The position numbers were made by a program, and so were the translations under genes. Shown here piece by piece: positions 39,062-49,830 of a stretch of DNA of 64,000 nt; positions within the stretch are counted from its first letter, which is position 1; every line of letters begins with the position of its first letter. The stretch is from the NCBI RefSeq assembly GCF_039904985.1, contig NZ_CP157005.1:4359501-4423500 (forward strand), given 5' to 3'. The stretch is from Methylomonas sp. AM2-LC. Its GTDB lineage: Bacteria > Pseudomonadota > Gammaproteobacteria > Methylococcales > Methylomonadaceae. The notes below the pieces were generated by a model. It did no database searches, was not told the origin of the DNA, and saw nothing but the letters and a program-made list of their open reading frames with translations.

Positions 39062-40032
39062 TCAATGCTTAAAATCATCCTGATGTTCAATAAACCATTG
39101 ATAAGTCTGCTTCAATCCTTCTTCTAACGAAATCTTTGGCTGCCACCCCAAAGCGTGCAACTTAGAACTATCCATCAACTTTCTGGGTGATCCGTCTGGC
39201 TTACTGGTATCCCAACTAATTTCACCTTGGAAGCCAACAGTTTTTTTAATCATTTCCGCTAATTCCAAGATAGTTACATCAACACCAGAACCCACATTAA
39301 GATGCGATAACATGGGCTCGGTAACGGATTGATATTTTTCTTTATCTAACTCCATTACGTGCAAACAGGCATTTGCCATATCATCGACATGTAAAAATTC
39401 GCGCATGGCTTTACCTGTTCCCCAAACGGTAACTGCTTTTGCATTGGCAAGTTTTGCTTCATGAAATTTACGTATTAAGGCGGGTAACACATGGCTGTTT
39501 TCTAAATGAAAATTGTCATTTTGCCCGTATAAGTTGGTGGGCATTACTGAGCGATAATCAAGCCCATATTGCCGATTGTACGACTCACAGAGTTTTATAC
39601 CGGCAATTTTGGCTATTGCGTAAGGTTCATTGGTTGATTCTAAACTGCCGCTTAACAATGCCGATTCCCGCATGGGTTGTTCTGCAAATTTTGGGTAGAT
39701 GCAAGAACTACCTAAAAACAGAAGTTTTTTACAGCCCACTTTCCAGCCCTGATCAATAATGTTAATTTGCATGGCTAGATTTTGATAAATAAACTCGGCA
39801 GGGAAAGTGTTATTAGAATGTATACCCCCTACTCTTGCGGCAGCAAGAATAATTAGTTCTGGTTTTTCCTGTTCCATAAAAGTACGCACAGCCGCTTGGT
39901 CGGTTAAATCAAGTTCTGAACGGGTACGGACTACAATATTGTTGTAACCCGCTTCCTGTAATTGCCTATATATAGCACTGCCAACCATGCCACGATGACC
40001 AGCTAAAAATATTTTTTTTGTTTGTTGCTCAT
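39062..40032 (-). CDS. fcl: GDP-L-fucose synthase, start out of frame at an A8 tract
   Basis: Converts GDP-4-keto-6-deoxymannose to GDP-L-fucose. From ATG 39988 the frame encodes 308 residues: NAD region, [23 protein letters not shown] catalytic Tyr-Lys, [16 protein letters not shown]. The conserved N-terminal beginning [10 protein letters not shown] lies upstream in the same frame but without a start codon. ATG 40032, preceded by AGGGA, is one base out of frame across the A8 run (T8 on the plus strand at 40012-40019). Adding one A gives [19 protein letters not shown]. So the gene is frameshifted, phase-off, or mis-sequenced. The usual partner gmd is not in the window. Confidence 0.88.
40012..40019 (-). 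repeat. A8 homopolymer tract at the fcl start
   Basis: Eight A residues on the coding strand, six codons after ATG 40032. One added A would join the start codon to the fcl frame. Possible slippage site, or a sequencing undercall. Confidence 0.7.
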
Positions 40033-41158
40033 TCCATTATTCCCTGCTGATAGAAATTGTATAACCTTGGATTTTAGTCGCGCATATTTTTGCGCATGTT
40101 CAAAATCGAAAGCAAGCATTGATATAATGGCTTGATAAAATCTCGTTGGCTTTTCCTGTCTAAAATCGTAACGATTCCAGTAAGCAAAAGCGCCCATTCC
40201 TGATCATTGCTCCTAAATTATACACTTCAGTGAGTTTGGTTTCACTTAAGATACGGGTTAAGTTAGATGTATCGATATCGCTTTAATACAGTTATAATTT
40301 TGAATCTTAAAGTTGATATGATTCTTGATAGTTATCATAAATCCATTCTGGATTAAATTAACAAAGTAGTAATACTTAGAATATCTTTCAACTATCAAAT
40401 CTCAATTATTTCCACCCACTGTCATTAAAAAGCAAACATAAAGCATCGCTTCGGACACATTGTTTTTCCGAAAAGTAGATAAATAACTGCGCCTGCGGCA
40501 AAAATAATCGCACCTTCTTAGCTAAGAATGCAGCCTGAAATTTTCTGCTATACCCAGGTATGCTGATAGGATTTTAACTCTGAATATAAAGATTACTTAT
40601 GCATCAGCCATCACAAGGCTTCCTACTCATAGTAAAACCGCTTGCAGAATATTTCTAAGTTAGCAAAAGTTACCGATTACTCTGAATCGATCAAATTATT
40701 TTCACTTCAGATTGTTGGTAAAAATGTGTAAACTGTTAACCAGTGTGTTGGGATCTTTGCCTGATTTAGCAGTAACCTGCAAGAACTGACCAACATGCTG
40801 GACAATCTATGATTACGTGGAATAACTTTCAAGGCATTGAACGCTTGTTAGGTTAGAGCCTAGGTCCAACACTATTTTGTTTGTCTAGTGGGGCTATATG
40901 TCAAGATAGCCTTACTTGCACCAGTAAAACAAGTGTTATTGTGCGGCGTGTGCCGCAGGTTTAAAACAGATCAGTACTGCTAGCCAACAACTAACAATAT
41001 ACACGGAATGTGGTTTACGCATTCAGCATTGTACAAAGCAACAATTTATTTCGCATTGAAAAATGAAAGCACCTCATATGTGCATAAAATGCCAGATATA
41101 TAACGAATTTGCTTGGCTGAATTTTGATACAAATTAATTATTTTACATATTAATCAAA
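40033..41158. other. Long non-coding stretch upstream of fcl
   Basis: About 1.1 kb with no gene I can support. A 64-codon minus-strand frame (to 40197) only extends the fcl start frame and has no family features. No repeats of note were found. Decayed genes are possible. Confidence 0.45.
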
Positions 41159-42235
41159 ATGGACATAAAAAAGCACCAGTACGACGGCATTCAAGCATTA
41201 CGCTTCATCGCTGCATTATTAGTTGTAATCACTCACTCTACATTCTACGCAGCAGAGCGTCTTGGAACACATAATCAGATTTGGAATAATGGGGCAAGCG
41301 GTGTAGATATTTTTTTTGTAATAAGTGGTTTTGTAATGGTCATATCATCACGAAATCTTATAGGCATCCCGCAAGGATGGGCGAAATTTGCAATTCAGCG
41401 TCTCACTAGAATAACGCCTTTGTACTGGTTGGCAACCTCTATAAAAGTGATTGTAATGTTGTTTTCGGCTGAAATGGTTGTTCATTCAACTTTGAATATA
41501 GGAAATATAGTCAACTCCTATTTTTTTATTCCATACAAAAAAAGCGCTGATTTAATAGAGCCTTTGTTGGGGGTGGGATGGACCCTTACTTTTGAGATGT
41601 TTTTCTATCTTGTCTTTACTTTTGCATTATTGATAAGAATAAATATTTATATTTTTGTTGGGATTTTAATGGGGCTAATTTCAGTTTTATCTCTATTTCG
41701 TCCTGAGAATTTTCCTGTTTGGATGTTTTTATTTAATTCAATAGTGCTTGAATTTTGGCTTGGGATGATTATTGGGTATTTTGCACTCAACAATAAACTT
41801 ATATCACCTGCTTTGGCTATGATATTTTCGATTGTATGTCTTTTGTGGATTGTTTTTAAACCTAGTTTTCATTTACCAAGACTCATAGTAAGTGGCATAC
41901 CATCTGCGATTCTGGTTTTTTCAATGGTATCAATCGAGCCTTATATACAGAACAGAATACCTAGAATAATCTTGTTTTTTGGGGCAGCATCCTATTCTCT
42001 TTACTTGTTTCATCCGTTGATTGCTCCAGTGGTGCCGGTGTTATTGAATAAAATACATGCACCAATTTTGAATTTATCTATAGGCGTGTCAATTTTAGTT
42101 GCGCTTGCTGCTTCTGCGATTGTTTACCGGTATATTGAGCTATCCATAATACATGCTGTAAAACGATTGCCGTTAATTGCACGATACACACACAAACCAA
42201 TCATTGAAGTAGAACCGTCAGTCACAAATTTATAG
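41159..42235 (+). CDS. Acyltransferase 3 family membrane protein
   Basis: 358 residues with about ten hydrophobic segments. The family signature is at the N-terminus: IQALRFIAALLVVITHSTF (catalytic His), followed by GASGVDIFFVISGFVMVISS. This family O-acetylates or otherwise acylates sugars of surface polysaccharides. Context in an EPS locus suggests decoration of the repeat unit. Confidence 0.9.
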   Translation: MDIKKHQYDGIQALRFIAALLVVITHSTFYAAERLGTHNQIWNNGASGVDIFFVISGFVMVISSRNLIGIPQGWAKFAIQRLTRITPLYWLATSIKVIVMLFSAEMVVHSTLNIGNIVNSYFFIPYKKSADLIEPLLGVGWTLTFEMFFYLVFTFALLIRINIYIFVGILMGLISVLSLFRPENFPVWMFLFNSIVLEFWLGMIIGYFALNNKLISPALAMIFSIVCLLWIVFKPSFHLPRLIVSGIPSAILVFSMVSIEPYIQNRIPRIILFFGAASYSLYLFHPLIAPVVPVLLNKIHAPILNLSIGVSILVALAASAIVYRYIELSIIHAVKRLPLIARYTHKPIIEVEPSVTNL

Positions 42236-42325
42236 AGAAAAGCCAACCAGACTAATGTTTTGTATTAATGTAACAATTTAGCGTGAATTGCAAAGCACCT
42301 GGCATTCAATAGCATCAAGTTAAGT

Positions 42326-42392
42326 CGTTCGTGGTGAGCTTGTCGAAATATGCCCTGCTTAACCCTTAACCTTTCCAACTACAGGGCGAACG
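42326..42392. repeat. Small dispersed inverted repeat (CGTTCG...CGAACG)
   Basis: CGTTCGTGGTGAGCTTGTCG begins the element and AGGGCGAACG ends it. It resembles the short CGTTCGTGGTGAGCTTGTCGAA dispersed repeat common in many proteobacterial genomes (from memory). Confidence 0.45.
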
Positions 42393-42439
42393 GTAAACCT
42401 CAGCATGTCTGTATTTAGAGTTAAGCGAACAGTTACCTA

Positions 42440-43096
42440 TTAATTTAATGCCTCATATATCCTATCGGCAATAGCTTTCATTCCTTTGTCGCCTGGGTGT
42501 ATTCCAACTCCAGGGTCTTTAATATCTCGCTCGTTTTTGGCAATGTTTTCTGGATGTTTACCTAAATCAGAGATGTCGACAAATATTCCACCGACTTCTT
42601 TACAATTTTCTCTAATAATTCCATCTTTTTCTGGAGAAGACCACCAAGTACTAACGCATGCCAATATGCCTCTTGTGGGTTGTAAAGAAGCTAGCAAGTT
42701 TAAATAAGATTTGGAAAAATCACTAATACTAGCTGTTTTTGAGTCAAAATTATCCCCTAGCTCAACAATTACAAAATCTGCGTTTCGTGCAAACACTTGC
42801 AGTTGACTATCGAGCTTGAAATTTAATGGATCTTTTTCTAATGTGTAAATATTTCTAATATAGGGTTCCCAAACAGTGGTATTGTATTTTTCTGATAACC
42901 TTTTTAAAAGCTGAGAACTAAAATCCTTATCTTTGCTGGAAGCGGCCATACCCCAGGAACCATGTTGTGTAATTGAGTTACCAACAAATACAATACAATT
43001 TTTTTTGTCTTGATTTTCACAAGCATTGGCTAGGAATGAGGTCGCGGCAAAAAATAATCCTAGAAGGATTTGAATGTTATTATTTAATATTTTCAC
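42440..43096 (-). CDS. Exported SGNH/GDSL-type hydrolase
   Basis: 218 residues. The signal peptide ends near residue 25 (FFAATSFLANA). Block I serine in CIVFVGNSITQHG, block III-like VIVELGDN, and block V-like GIHPGDKGMKAIADRI with the histidine. Likely a secreted or periplasmic esterase acting on acyl groups of the polysaccharide, fitting its place between two acyltransferase genes. The exact substrate is unknown. Confidence 0.82.
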   Translation of the reverse strand: MKILNNNIQILLGLFFAATSFLANACENQDKKNCIVFVGNSITQHGSWGMAASSKDKDFSSQLLKRLSEKYNTTVWEPYIRNIYTLEKDPLNFKLDSQLQVFARNADFVIVELGDNFDSKTASISDFSKSYLNLLASLQPTRGILACVSTWWSSPEKDGIIRENCKEVGGIFVDISDLGKHPENIAKNERDIKDPGVGIHPGDKGMKAIADRIYEALN

Positions 43097-43518
43097 TGTT
43101 CAGTATCCTTGTATAATTAAATTTTAGTATTACTTAAAAGCCTACTAGGCTGTTCACATTACAGAAAAATTGTACATTTAAATTGATGCTTTTTGGATTA
43201 TTGATTTTCTGACATAATCTAACTGCTATTGGGAACAAAGTAGCGGTTAGATCACTCGCTATTTTGGTAACTAGCATTCATCTTCAACAGAAGTATAACT
43301 ACTTTTTATGGGTTATATTCTTTTTTTGTTGTTAAGGCAACCTTTTGTTTTATTAGCGAATTACCTAAAACTAGTGACAACCCAAAGTAACTGGACTATC
43401 ACTTAGGGAAAACAGACACGAAAGGCATATTTTTACAGGGTAAGCGCTTATCCTGGCAATTTTAAATGGTGATGAACTGTATATTCGGTCATCAAAAAAC
43501 ATTCAGCTTAACTTAATA
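43097..43518. other. Intergenic region with a broken acyltransferase start
   Basis: About 420 AT-rich bases between divergent genes. ATG 43466 opens a short frame (MVMNCIFGHQKTFS) that would join the downstream acyltransferase frame if the A6 run near 43493 had one more A. Confidence 0.4.
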
Positions 43519-44520
43519 ATTGAAATAAATAAAATAGATCGAATTGACTGGATTGATCAAGCAAAAGGGTTAGGTATTGTTTTAGTTGTTACTGCCCATG
43601 TCTTTATTAATTCCCTCGACACAGTGCTTCAACAACTTGCCAGATTTATCTATCTGTTCCATATGCCACTTTTTTTTATACTATCCGGCATGTTATATAA
43701 ACCAGAGATGACTATGGTTCTTATCAAGAAGAGAAGCACTTCTCTACTTATCCCATATATGGCTTTCCTCTTATTATTAAATATAAAACCCATAGTAGCT
43801 ACAATTATCCATCCTTCTTTTCAAGCTTTACCCTTTTTTTGCGGGTTAATTTACGGCGGATTCGTACTAAAGGGTTGGTTTGGTGTATTTTGGTTTATCA
43901 GTTGTCTATTTATCACTCAAATTTCTTATAATACACTTTTAAAATATGGGGGGGGGGGGACTTATAATCCACTTTCTCGTCAAATGGTATTTATAATATT
44001 GATCTGTGCTACCCTAACATTACAAAAAACACCTGTGAGACTTCCTTTAGCTGCAGAAGTAGTACCGATTGCTCTTGTTTTTTTCTGGACAGGACACCTT
44101 GCAAGCACTCAAAATCTTCTCAAATCTAAGCTTATGCAAATACTATCGACATTAGGCACTAGTTCCTGTTTATTAATATTTTGCAGTGGATACGCTACAC
44201 TTATTGCTTTCGATATGAAATCATCTTTGTTTGGTTTACCAATTGTTAGTCTGATTTTTGCAATTTCACTGGTGTTGATAGTTTTGAAAGTCGTTATCTT
44301 TATCTCAAAATACCGTTTAATTGGAAAAATGATGGCATCTTTAGGATCTGCTTCTTTGATAATAATGTATTTAAGCCAACCAATAAACATAACATTGAGA
44401 AGCAGAGATTGGCCAGATTTTTTTATATTAATATTGTCTGTTGCCCTTCCATATTTAATTTTCCATTTTATCAATCTTCATTGGATGCCTAGGTTTGTTT
44501 TGCTAGGGATTAAAAAATAA
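43519..44520 (+). CDS. Acyltransferase 3 family protein, no canonical start, internal G12 tract
   Basis: Similarity to the family begins at about 43540 with RIDWIDQAKGLGIVLVVTAH, the usual N-terminal membrane segment, then FHMPLFFILSGMLYKP and RSTSLLIPY. The first ATG/GTG/TTG in frame is GTG 43624, which lies after this conserved part. So either a rare start (for example ATT 43519), a frameshift from ATG 43466, or a damaged 5' end applies. A run of twelve G (43948-43959) lies inside the frame as GGGG; length change would truncate the protein. The remainder has about ten hydrophobic segments. Probably decorates the polysaccharide. Confidence 0.78.
   Translation: MEINKIDRIDWIDQAKGLGIVLVVTAHVFINSLDTVLQQLARFIYLFHMPLFFILSGMLYKPEMTMVLIKKRSTSLLIPYMAFLLLLNIKPIVATIIHPSFQALPFFCGLIYGGFVLKGWFGVFWFISCLFITQISYNTLLKYGGGGTYNPLSRQMVFIILICATLTLQKTPVRLPLAAEVVPIALVFFWTGHLASTQNLLKSKLMQILSTLGTSSCLLIFCSGYATLIAFDMKSSLFGLPIVSLIFAISLVLIVLKVVIFISKYRLIGKMMASLGSASLIIMYLSQPINITLRSRDWPDFFILILSVALPYLIFHFINLHWMPRFVLLGIKK
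43948..43959 (+). repeat. G12 homopolymer tract in coding sequence
   Basis: Twelve consecutive G encoding four glycines (KYGGGGTYNP) about 140 codons into the acyltransferase frame. Tracts of this length are prone to slippage. Confidence 0.9.
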
Positions 44521-44925
44521 TAAGCGGCAATCATTCAACAACAAATTCAAAATATAAGTTTTGATGCCCACTAGTTAGTGTCAGAATTACAGAGCCAGAA
44601 TGTCAATCAATTTTAGGATTGTCGGCAACAGCTAAGAGCTGTTCAATACCTTTAATCTGCTGGAACCTTTTACAATCTTAGGTAAACGACATTTCAATAT
44701 TCGATAATATAATAACGTAAGTTGAAATTTCATAACTACTCACTCGGTTTTTCAAAAACCGCCAAAGAGCTAACAAATTGGCTCTTAGTGCCGGTTTGCC
44801 TAGCATAAGACGTTCAACAGAGATGTTTGACTAAAGTAACAGAATGGAATTGCCACTGCTTCTGCCCAAGTAAACCAACACCAAAATTTAGGTAGCTAAC
44901 CAGCTGAGTGAGTAGTTACATATAA
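44521..44925. other. Intergenic region containing MITE-like element B
   Basis: About 405 bases without genes between convergent genes; most is the TAACTACTCACTC element described separately. Confidence 0.5.
44733..44918. repeat. MITE-like element B (TAACTACTCACTC termini)
   Basis: About 186 bases beginning TAACTACTCACTCGGTTTTT and ending CTGAGTGAGTAGTTA, a perfect 13-base terminal inverted repeat. The ends and the TTCAAAAACCG stretch resemble element A at 23330-23483. No coding frame inside. Confidence 0.65.
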
Positions 44926-46020
44926 TCAAAGCCATTTAGTTAATAAAGCTTCATAGTCAGACAACACATGTTCCCAAGTAAACTCTGCTTTATAGCGAGC
45001 TAAGATATTCTCACTCATTGACAACAGTAACTGTGGATCATTTAAGATAGCATCAAGTTGTATGGCACAACTCTCTTCGTCATGAAAATAACGTGCCGCC
45101 TCCCCAGCAACCCAACGATTAAATTTATTGTCATTTGCTAAAACAGGATTACCAACCCCCATAGCTTCTATCAACGAAGGATTGGTACCACCAACCTGAT
45201 GACCATGAATATAAACAGCACAAAAATAACGCAAAGATTTAACAACCTGCTTATCGTAAATCGCACCTACAAATTTTACCTCTGCGCTGGCTGATTCCAA
45301 AACAGCTTTCTGATAAGTATGGGTTTCATCGTACTTACCCAAAACCAACAGTGTTTTTCCGCGCGGTTTTCGAGAAAATGCTTTAACAATTTCAAGTACC
45401 GAATTTTCGGGTTCTGGGCGAGCGATTAGCGTTAAATATTCGCCAGGTTCAAGTCCATAAGTAGATAACACAGACTTATCAACTTTATCAGCAGCATCGG
45501 CTCCATATGGAATCATAGTAATTTTATCTGGGGAAACCCGTGTAAGCAGATGATCTACTATCCCAGGGTTATCTGCGATCAAATGATTACCCAACCAACA
45601 TCCAAAACGCTCATTGATATAAAACCAGGCCTGAACGGGCTTAGGCCATTTGGCGCGCTGCCATTCCAGACCATCCATATTAATCAGATTACAGATACCC
45701 TTTAATCGGTAGATTAAACAAAAAACAGCAGTGTTATAACCTAAAGTAAGAATTAAATCCGATTCTCTTGCGGCGTGTAAAGTCGATTTCAAGTCAAAAA
45801 TTATTGTAGCAATTGAACCTTTTAACTTGACCGGAATATGTACCCTACGCACACCACACCACTCATCTTCCCAGATTTTATAACCATCATCCGCTTGGTT
45901 ATAAACCGTTACCGACCAACCCTGTTCTGCAAGATAAAGAGCTAAATGCTCCGCAAATGTTTCAAACCCACCATGAGCAGCAGGAATTCCTCTCGTTCCA
46001 AGAATACGTATTTTTTTCAT
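44926..46020 (-). CDS. Glycosyltransferase, DUF1972/GT4 type
   Basis: 364 residues. The N-terminal motif ILGTRGIPAAHGGFETFAEH is diagnostic of DUF1972-containing GT4 enzymes (rhamnosyltransferase-like). The C-terminal GT-B half has the nucleotide-sugar region with NPSLIEAMGVGNPVLA. It likely adds one sugar to the lipid-linked EPS repeat on the cytoplasmic side. Donor and linkage cannot be read. Confidence 0.88.
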   Translation of the reverse strand: MKKIRILGTRGIPAAHGGFETFAEHLALYLAEQGWSVTVYNQADDGYKIWEDEWCGVRRVHIPVKLKGSIATIIFDLKSTLHAARESDLILTLGYNTAVFCLIYRLKGICNLINMDGLEWQRAKWPKPVQAWFYINERFGCWLGNHLIADNPGIVDHLLTRVSPDKITMIPYGADAADKVDKSVLSTYGLEPGEYLTLIARPEPENSVLEIVKAFSRKPRGKTLLVLGKYDETHTYQKAVLESASAEVKFVGAIYDKQVVKSLRYFCAVYIHGHQVGGTNPSLIEAMGVGNPVLANDNKFNRWVAGEAARYFHDEESCAIQLDAILNDPQLLLSMSENILARYKAEFTWEHVLSDYEALLTKWL

Positions 46021-46377
46021 CCAGCCCTCATTCTTAAATAGTGAGACAACTCAACCTTATAAATAGCATATTTAGACAAGCTAAGCTCAAATTGTCGCGC
46101 CTTACCTAAAAACCATTAATTAAAACTTTGATAAACCCTAAAGTGAACATCTTCAATTAAATTGTACTTTCGCATAATATATCAAGCAGCTGCCTTAAAC
46201 TTTTAACCATATCACATTAAAATTATATTATAGATATAAAAAAATCAATTAACCTTCATTACTTAAATAAGTTATTATTTTTGCCTAAATTTTAATTGCT
46301 TGATTGGAGTATTGCGAATATATAACTAACCAACGTCTACGGGTCAACCACCCAACTAAACACAATTACCCAGATAA
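46021..46377. other. Intergenic region between two glycosyltransferase genes
   Basis: About 355 strongly AT-rich bases. No gene or clear repeat. It separates two genes on the same strand and probably holds a promoter. Confidence 0.4.
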
Positions 46378-47535
46378 CTAGAGCTCATCGTATATTTGGG
46401 TAATGTTTTTTACATACTTTGTAAGTGTAAAATCTGATGCGTATCGATTATATGCGGCACGCCCCATATTTTGCCGTATAGCAGCATCCCCAGCAAGCCT
46501 ATTTATTGCACTTGCCAATTCGATAGGATCATTGGGGGTCACCAGCAACCCAGTTTCATCTGTAAGCACAATTTCTGCCAAACCTCCATGATTTGCAGCA
46601 ATGACAGCTTTTGAAGAAGCCATTGCTTCTAAAGCAACCATACCAAAAGGTTCTGGTTCAGTAGATGGTATAACTCCAATATCACAAGCATCCCATATGG
46701 TCCAAATATCTTCAGTGAATGATTGTATGATAAAACATTGTTTTGCATGTGATTTATCGATTGCTGCTTCCAAATCCGTTAAAAAATTCTCTTGGCCGGG
46801 TACTACACTACCTACAAATAGAATTTTTAAATTACGTATACCTTTGTGCCATAAAATTTCAACTGCATTTACTAGCAGATGCTGCCCTTTCCATCGATTT
46901 ATACGTCCAACTAATACTAAAAGCACTTCGTCATCTTTTACGCCATATGCATTGCGAGTGTGTCTAACAGACTCTGAATTTAGCACATGATCACGTATCA
47001 AGCCATTCCAAACGACCCTTATCTTGTCGTTAAGCGCAGGATTATCAAGTAATAAATTAGACTTAGTTGCGTTTGAAATACAGATTATCGTATCAGCAAA
47101 AAATGATAGCAAAAATGCATAGATTTTACGCACCATTGCAGGTCGGAGAATAATTTCATGTACATGCCAAATATGAGGTATACGATAAAATCGACTCCAA
47201 ATTGCACCGGATAATACAGCTAATGTATTTGAATGTACGATATCAACCTGCCTGCCTTGTAACACGTGATTAATTGCAACTGTACTTTTAATCAAATGAC
47301 CTGGTAAGCCCAGTACCCCTTTCAGTGATAAAGTGGCTCGTGAAAGCCGCGTAATTGGTATAACGTGACACTCAATACCTGCTTCAATAAATTTATCCAG
47401 TAAAGGCCCAGTAAAAGGCAGCAAGACAATAGGTTGAAACTTCTCTTGATCTAAACCTGTTACCAAAGCAAGCAAAACTTTATCAGAGCCGTATAAATCA
47501 GCAGATTGGTGTACAAATAAAATAATTTTTTTCAC
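46378..47535 (-). CDS. Glycosyltransferase family 4
   Basis: 385 residues, GT-B fold. Starts MKKIILFVHQSADLYGSDKV; the C-terminal donor-binding half shows LVGRINRWKGQHLL and EPFGMVALEAMASSKAVIA with NHGGLAEI, the E-x7-E pattern of GT4 enzymes. A cytoplasmic enzyme of EPS repeat assembly; the sugar specificity is unknown. Confidence 0.9.
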   Translation of the reverse strand: MKKIILFVHQSADLYGSDKVLLALVTGLDQEKFQPIVLLPFTGPLLDKFIEAGIECHVIPITRLSRATLSLKGVLGLPGHLIKSTVAINHVLQGRQVDIVHSNTLAVLSGAIWSRFYRIPHIWHVHEIILRPAMVRKIYAFLLSFFADTIICISNATKSNLLLDNPALNDKIRVVWNGLIRDHVLNSESVRHTRNAYGVKDDEVLLVLVGRINRWKGQHLLVNAVEILWHKGIRNLKILFVGSVVPGQENFLTDLEAAIDKSHAKQCFIIQSFTEDIWTIWDACDIGVIPSTEPEPFGMVALEAMASSKAVIAANHGGLAEIVLTDETGLLVTPNDPIELASAINRLAGDAAIRQNMGRAAYNRYASDFTLTKYVKNITQIYDEL

Positions 47536-47766
47536 AACGCAATACTCTCATAACAAAACAAAACTTAAGGGAACCACAAAAATACATACTGAAAAAAATA
47601 AAAACACTTTACTATTAGCAGAAATATTGAACTAGATGAATCTACTATTGTAAACTACACATACCAATATCAGCGTACAAATTTTTTAGCATAACTGCTG
47701 ATAAATAAATTGAATATACGTGTCATAATCAATTAGAATATATTTTTACCGGATTTGGATTCAATA

Positions 47767-48837
47767 ATGAGTATTATAGTTACAGGCGGTGCGGGATTTA
47801 TCGGTTCAAATTTTGTACTTGACTGGTTAGAAAGCCACGATGAACCCGTTATAAATCTAGATGTACTCACCTATGCAGGTAATCTTCAGAATTTGGCATC
47901 AATTGCGACAGATAAAAGGCATATTTTCGTGCAGGGTGATATCGGTGACACTAACCTGATTAACCGCTTGCTCAACAAACACCAACCCAGAGCAATACTC
48001 AATTTCGCAGCTGAAAGTCATGTAGACCGATCTATTCACGGCCCAGAAGACTTTATACAAACCAACATCCTTGGAACATTCCGCTTACTGGATGCCGTAC
48101 GCGCCTACTGGACAACCTTAACAGACGAAAACAAAACACAGTTTCGTTTCCTGCATGTATCCACCGATGAAGTATACGGCTCATTAAACAAAAATGACCA
48201 CGCGTTTACTGAAAATAACCGTTACGAACCCAACAGCCCATACTCTGCCAGTAAAGCAGCAAGTGATCATTTAGTGCGCGCCTATCATCACACCTATGGA
48301 TTGCCGGTGTTAACCACTAATTGCTCCAATAACTACGGTCCTTTCCACTTCCCAGAAAAACTGATTCCATTAATCATAGTTAATGCGCTTGCCGGAAAAG
48401 CCTTACCTGTCTATGGCGATGGCATGCAAATCCGTGACTGGTTATACGTTAAAGACCATTGTAGCGCCATCCGCCGCGTCCTGGAAGCCGGCATCACAGG
48501 AGAAACTTATAATATAGGCGGTTGGAATGAAATGCCCAATATTATGATCGTAAACACCGTATGCACACTGCTGGACGAACTGCGCGGCAGACCAGATCAA
48601 AAAAGCTATAGCGAACAAATCACCTATGTCACCGACAGACCAGGTCATGACCGCCGTTACGCGATAGACGCCAGCAAAATTGAGCGCGAGCTCGGCTGGA
48701 AACCCGCAGAAACCTTTACAACAGGTATACGCAAAACGGTGCAATGGTATCTTGACAACCAAGATTGGGTAGAAACGGTATTATCGGGCAATTACCGTCA
48801 ATGGGTAGAAAAAAACTATAATGGGCGTAGTGTGTAA
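47767..48837 (+). CDS. rfbB: dTDP-glucose 4,6-dehydratase
   Basis: Second step of dTDP-L-rhamnose synthesis. 356 residues from ATG 47767, which gives the usual [15 protein letters not shown] start (a TTG at 47755 is in frame). [22 protein letters not shown] and [10 protein letters not shown] (catalytic Tyr-Lys) are all present. First gene of rfbB-rfbA-rfbC. Confidence 0.96.
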   Translation: MSIIVTGGAGFIGSNFVLDWLESHDEPVINLDVLTYAGNLQNLASIATDKRHIFVQGDIGDTNLINRLLNKHQPRAILNFAAESHVDRSIHGPEDFIQTNILGTFRLLDAVRAYWTTLTDENKTQFRFLHVSTDEVYGSLNKNDHAFTENNRYEPNSPYSASKAASDHLVRAYHHTYGLPVLTTNCSNNYGPFHFPEKLIPLIIVNALAGKALPVYGDGMQIRDWLYVKDHCSAIRRVLEAGITGETYNIGGWNEMPNIMIVNTVCTLLDELRGRPDQKSYSEQITYVTDRPGHDRRYAIDASKIERELGWKPAETFTTGIRKTVQWYLDNQDWVETVLSGNYRQWVEKNYNGRSV

Positions 48838-48913
48838 AATTGAACAATAATTACATTTTCAGCAGAATACCGGCATAACCCATTACTTACCCATCTTTAG
48901 CAAATCAAAACAT

Positions 48914-49798
48914 ATGACCCAACGCAAAGGTATCATTTTAGCAGGCGGCTCTGGAACACGGCTGTATCCTGTCACCAAAGCCATCTCCAAACAGTTACTA
49001 CCCATTTACGACAAGCCCATGATTTATTACCCACTCAGCACACTCATGCTGAGCGGCATACGCGATATACTGATCATTTCTACGCCACAAGATACCCCCT
49101 TATTTCAACATCTATTGGGAGATGGCAGCGACTGGGGCATAAACCTCAATTACGCAATCCAACCAAGCCCAGACGGTTTGGCACAAGCATTTATTATTGG
49201 TCGTAATTTTATTGGCAACCACCCCAGCGCCCTAGTGTTAGGTGATAACATCTTTTATGGACACGACCTACACTTACAACTTAAAAACGCCGACTCTAAA
49301 GATCAAGGGGCAACAGTATTTGCATATCATGTTCACGACCCGGAAAGATACGGCGTTGTCAGTTTCGACACCCAAGGTAAGGCCATTTCTCTTGAAGAAA
49401 AGCCTGCGCAACCCAAAAGCAACTACGCCGTTACGGGCTTATATTTTTATGACCAACAAGTTGTCGACATTGCCGCCAACCTAAAACCTTCGCCACGTGG
49501 TGAACTGGAAATAACAGATGTTAATAAAGTGTATCTTGCCCAACGACAACTCGGCGTAGAAATTATGGGCCGCGGCTATGCGTGGCTTGACACAGGCACG
49601 CATCAAAGCCTTATCGAAGCCGCTAACTTTATAGAAACTATTGAAAGCAGACAAGGGTTAAAAGTCGCTTGTCCCGAAGAAATAGCTTGGCGTAACCAAT
49701 GGATAAGTGACGAAAAAATTGAAACACTCGCCAAACCACTCGCTAAAAACGGCTACGGCCAATACCTATTAAGACTGTTACAACAGCGCGTGTTTTAA
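48914..49798 (+). CDS. rfbA: Glucose-1-phosphate thymidylyltransferase
   Basis: Makes dTDP-glucose from dTTP and glucose-1-phosphate. 294 residues, with [39 protein letters not shown] and [19 protein letters not shown]. Follows rfbB by 76 bases. Confidence 0.96.
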   Translation: MTQRKGIILAGGSGTRLYPVTKAISKQLLPIYDKPMIYYPLSTLMLSGIRDILIISTPQDTPLFQHLLGDGSDWGINLNYAIQPSPDGLAQAFIIGRNFIGNHPSALVLGDNIFYGHDLHLQLKNADSKDQGATVFAYHVHDPERYGVVSFDTQGKAISLEEKPAQPKSNYAVTGLYFYDQQVVDIAANLKPSPRGELEITDVNKVYLAQRQLGVEIMGRGYAWLDTGTHQSLIEAANFIETIESRQGLKVACPEEIAWRNQWISDEKIETLAKPLAKNGYGQYLLRLLQQRVF

Positions 49799-49830
49799 AA
49801 CGCGTATTTATTAAACTATACCATTACATT

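Noticed and set aside
40003..40197. 64-codon minus-strand frame upstream of fcl
   Set aside because: It ends through the fcl start in the wrong frame; explained better by a frameshift at the A8 tract.
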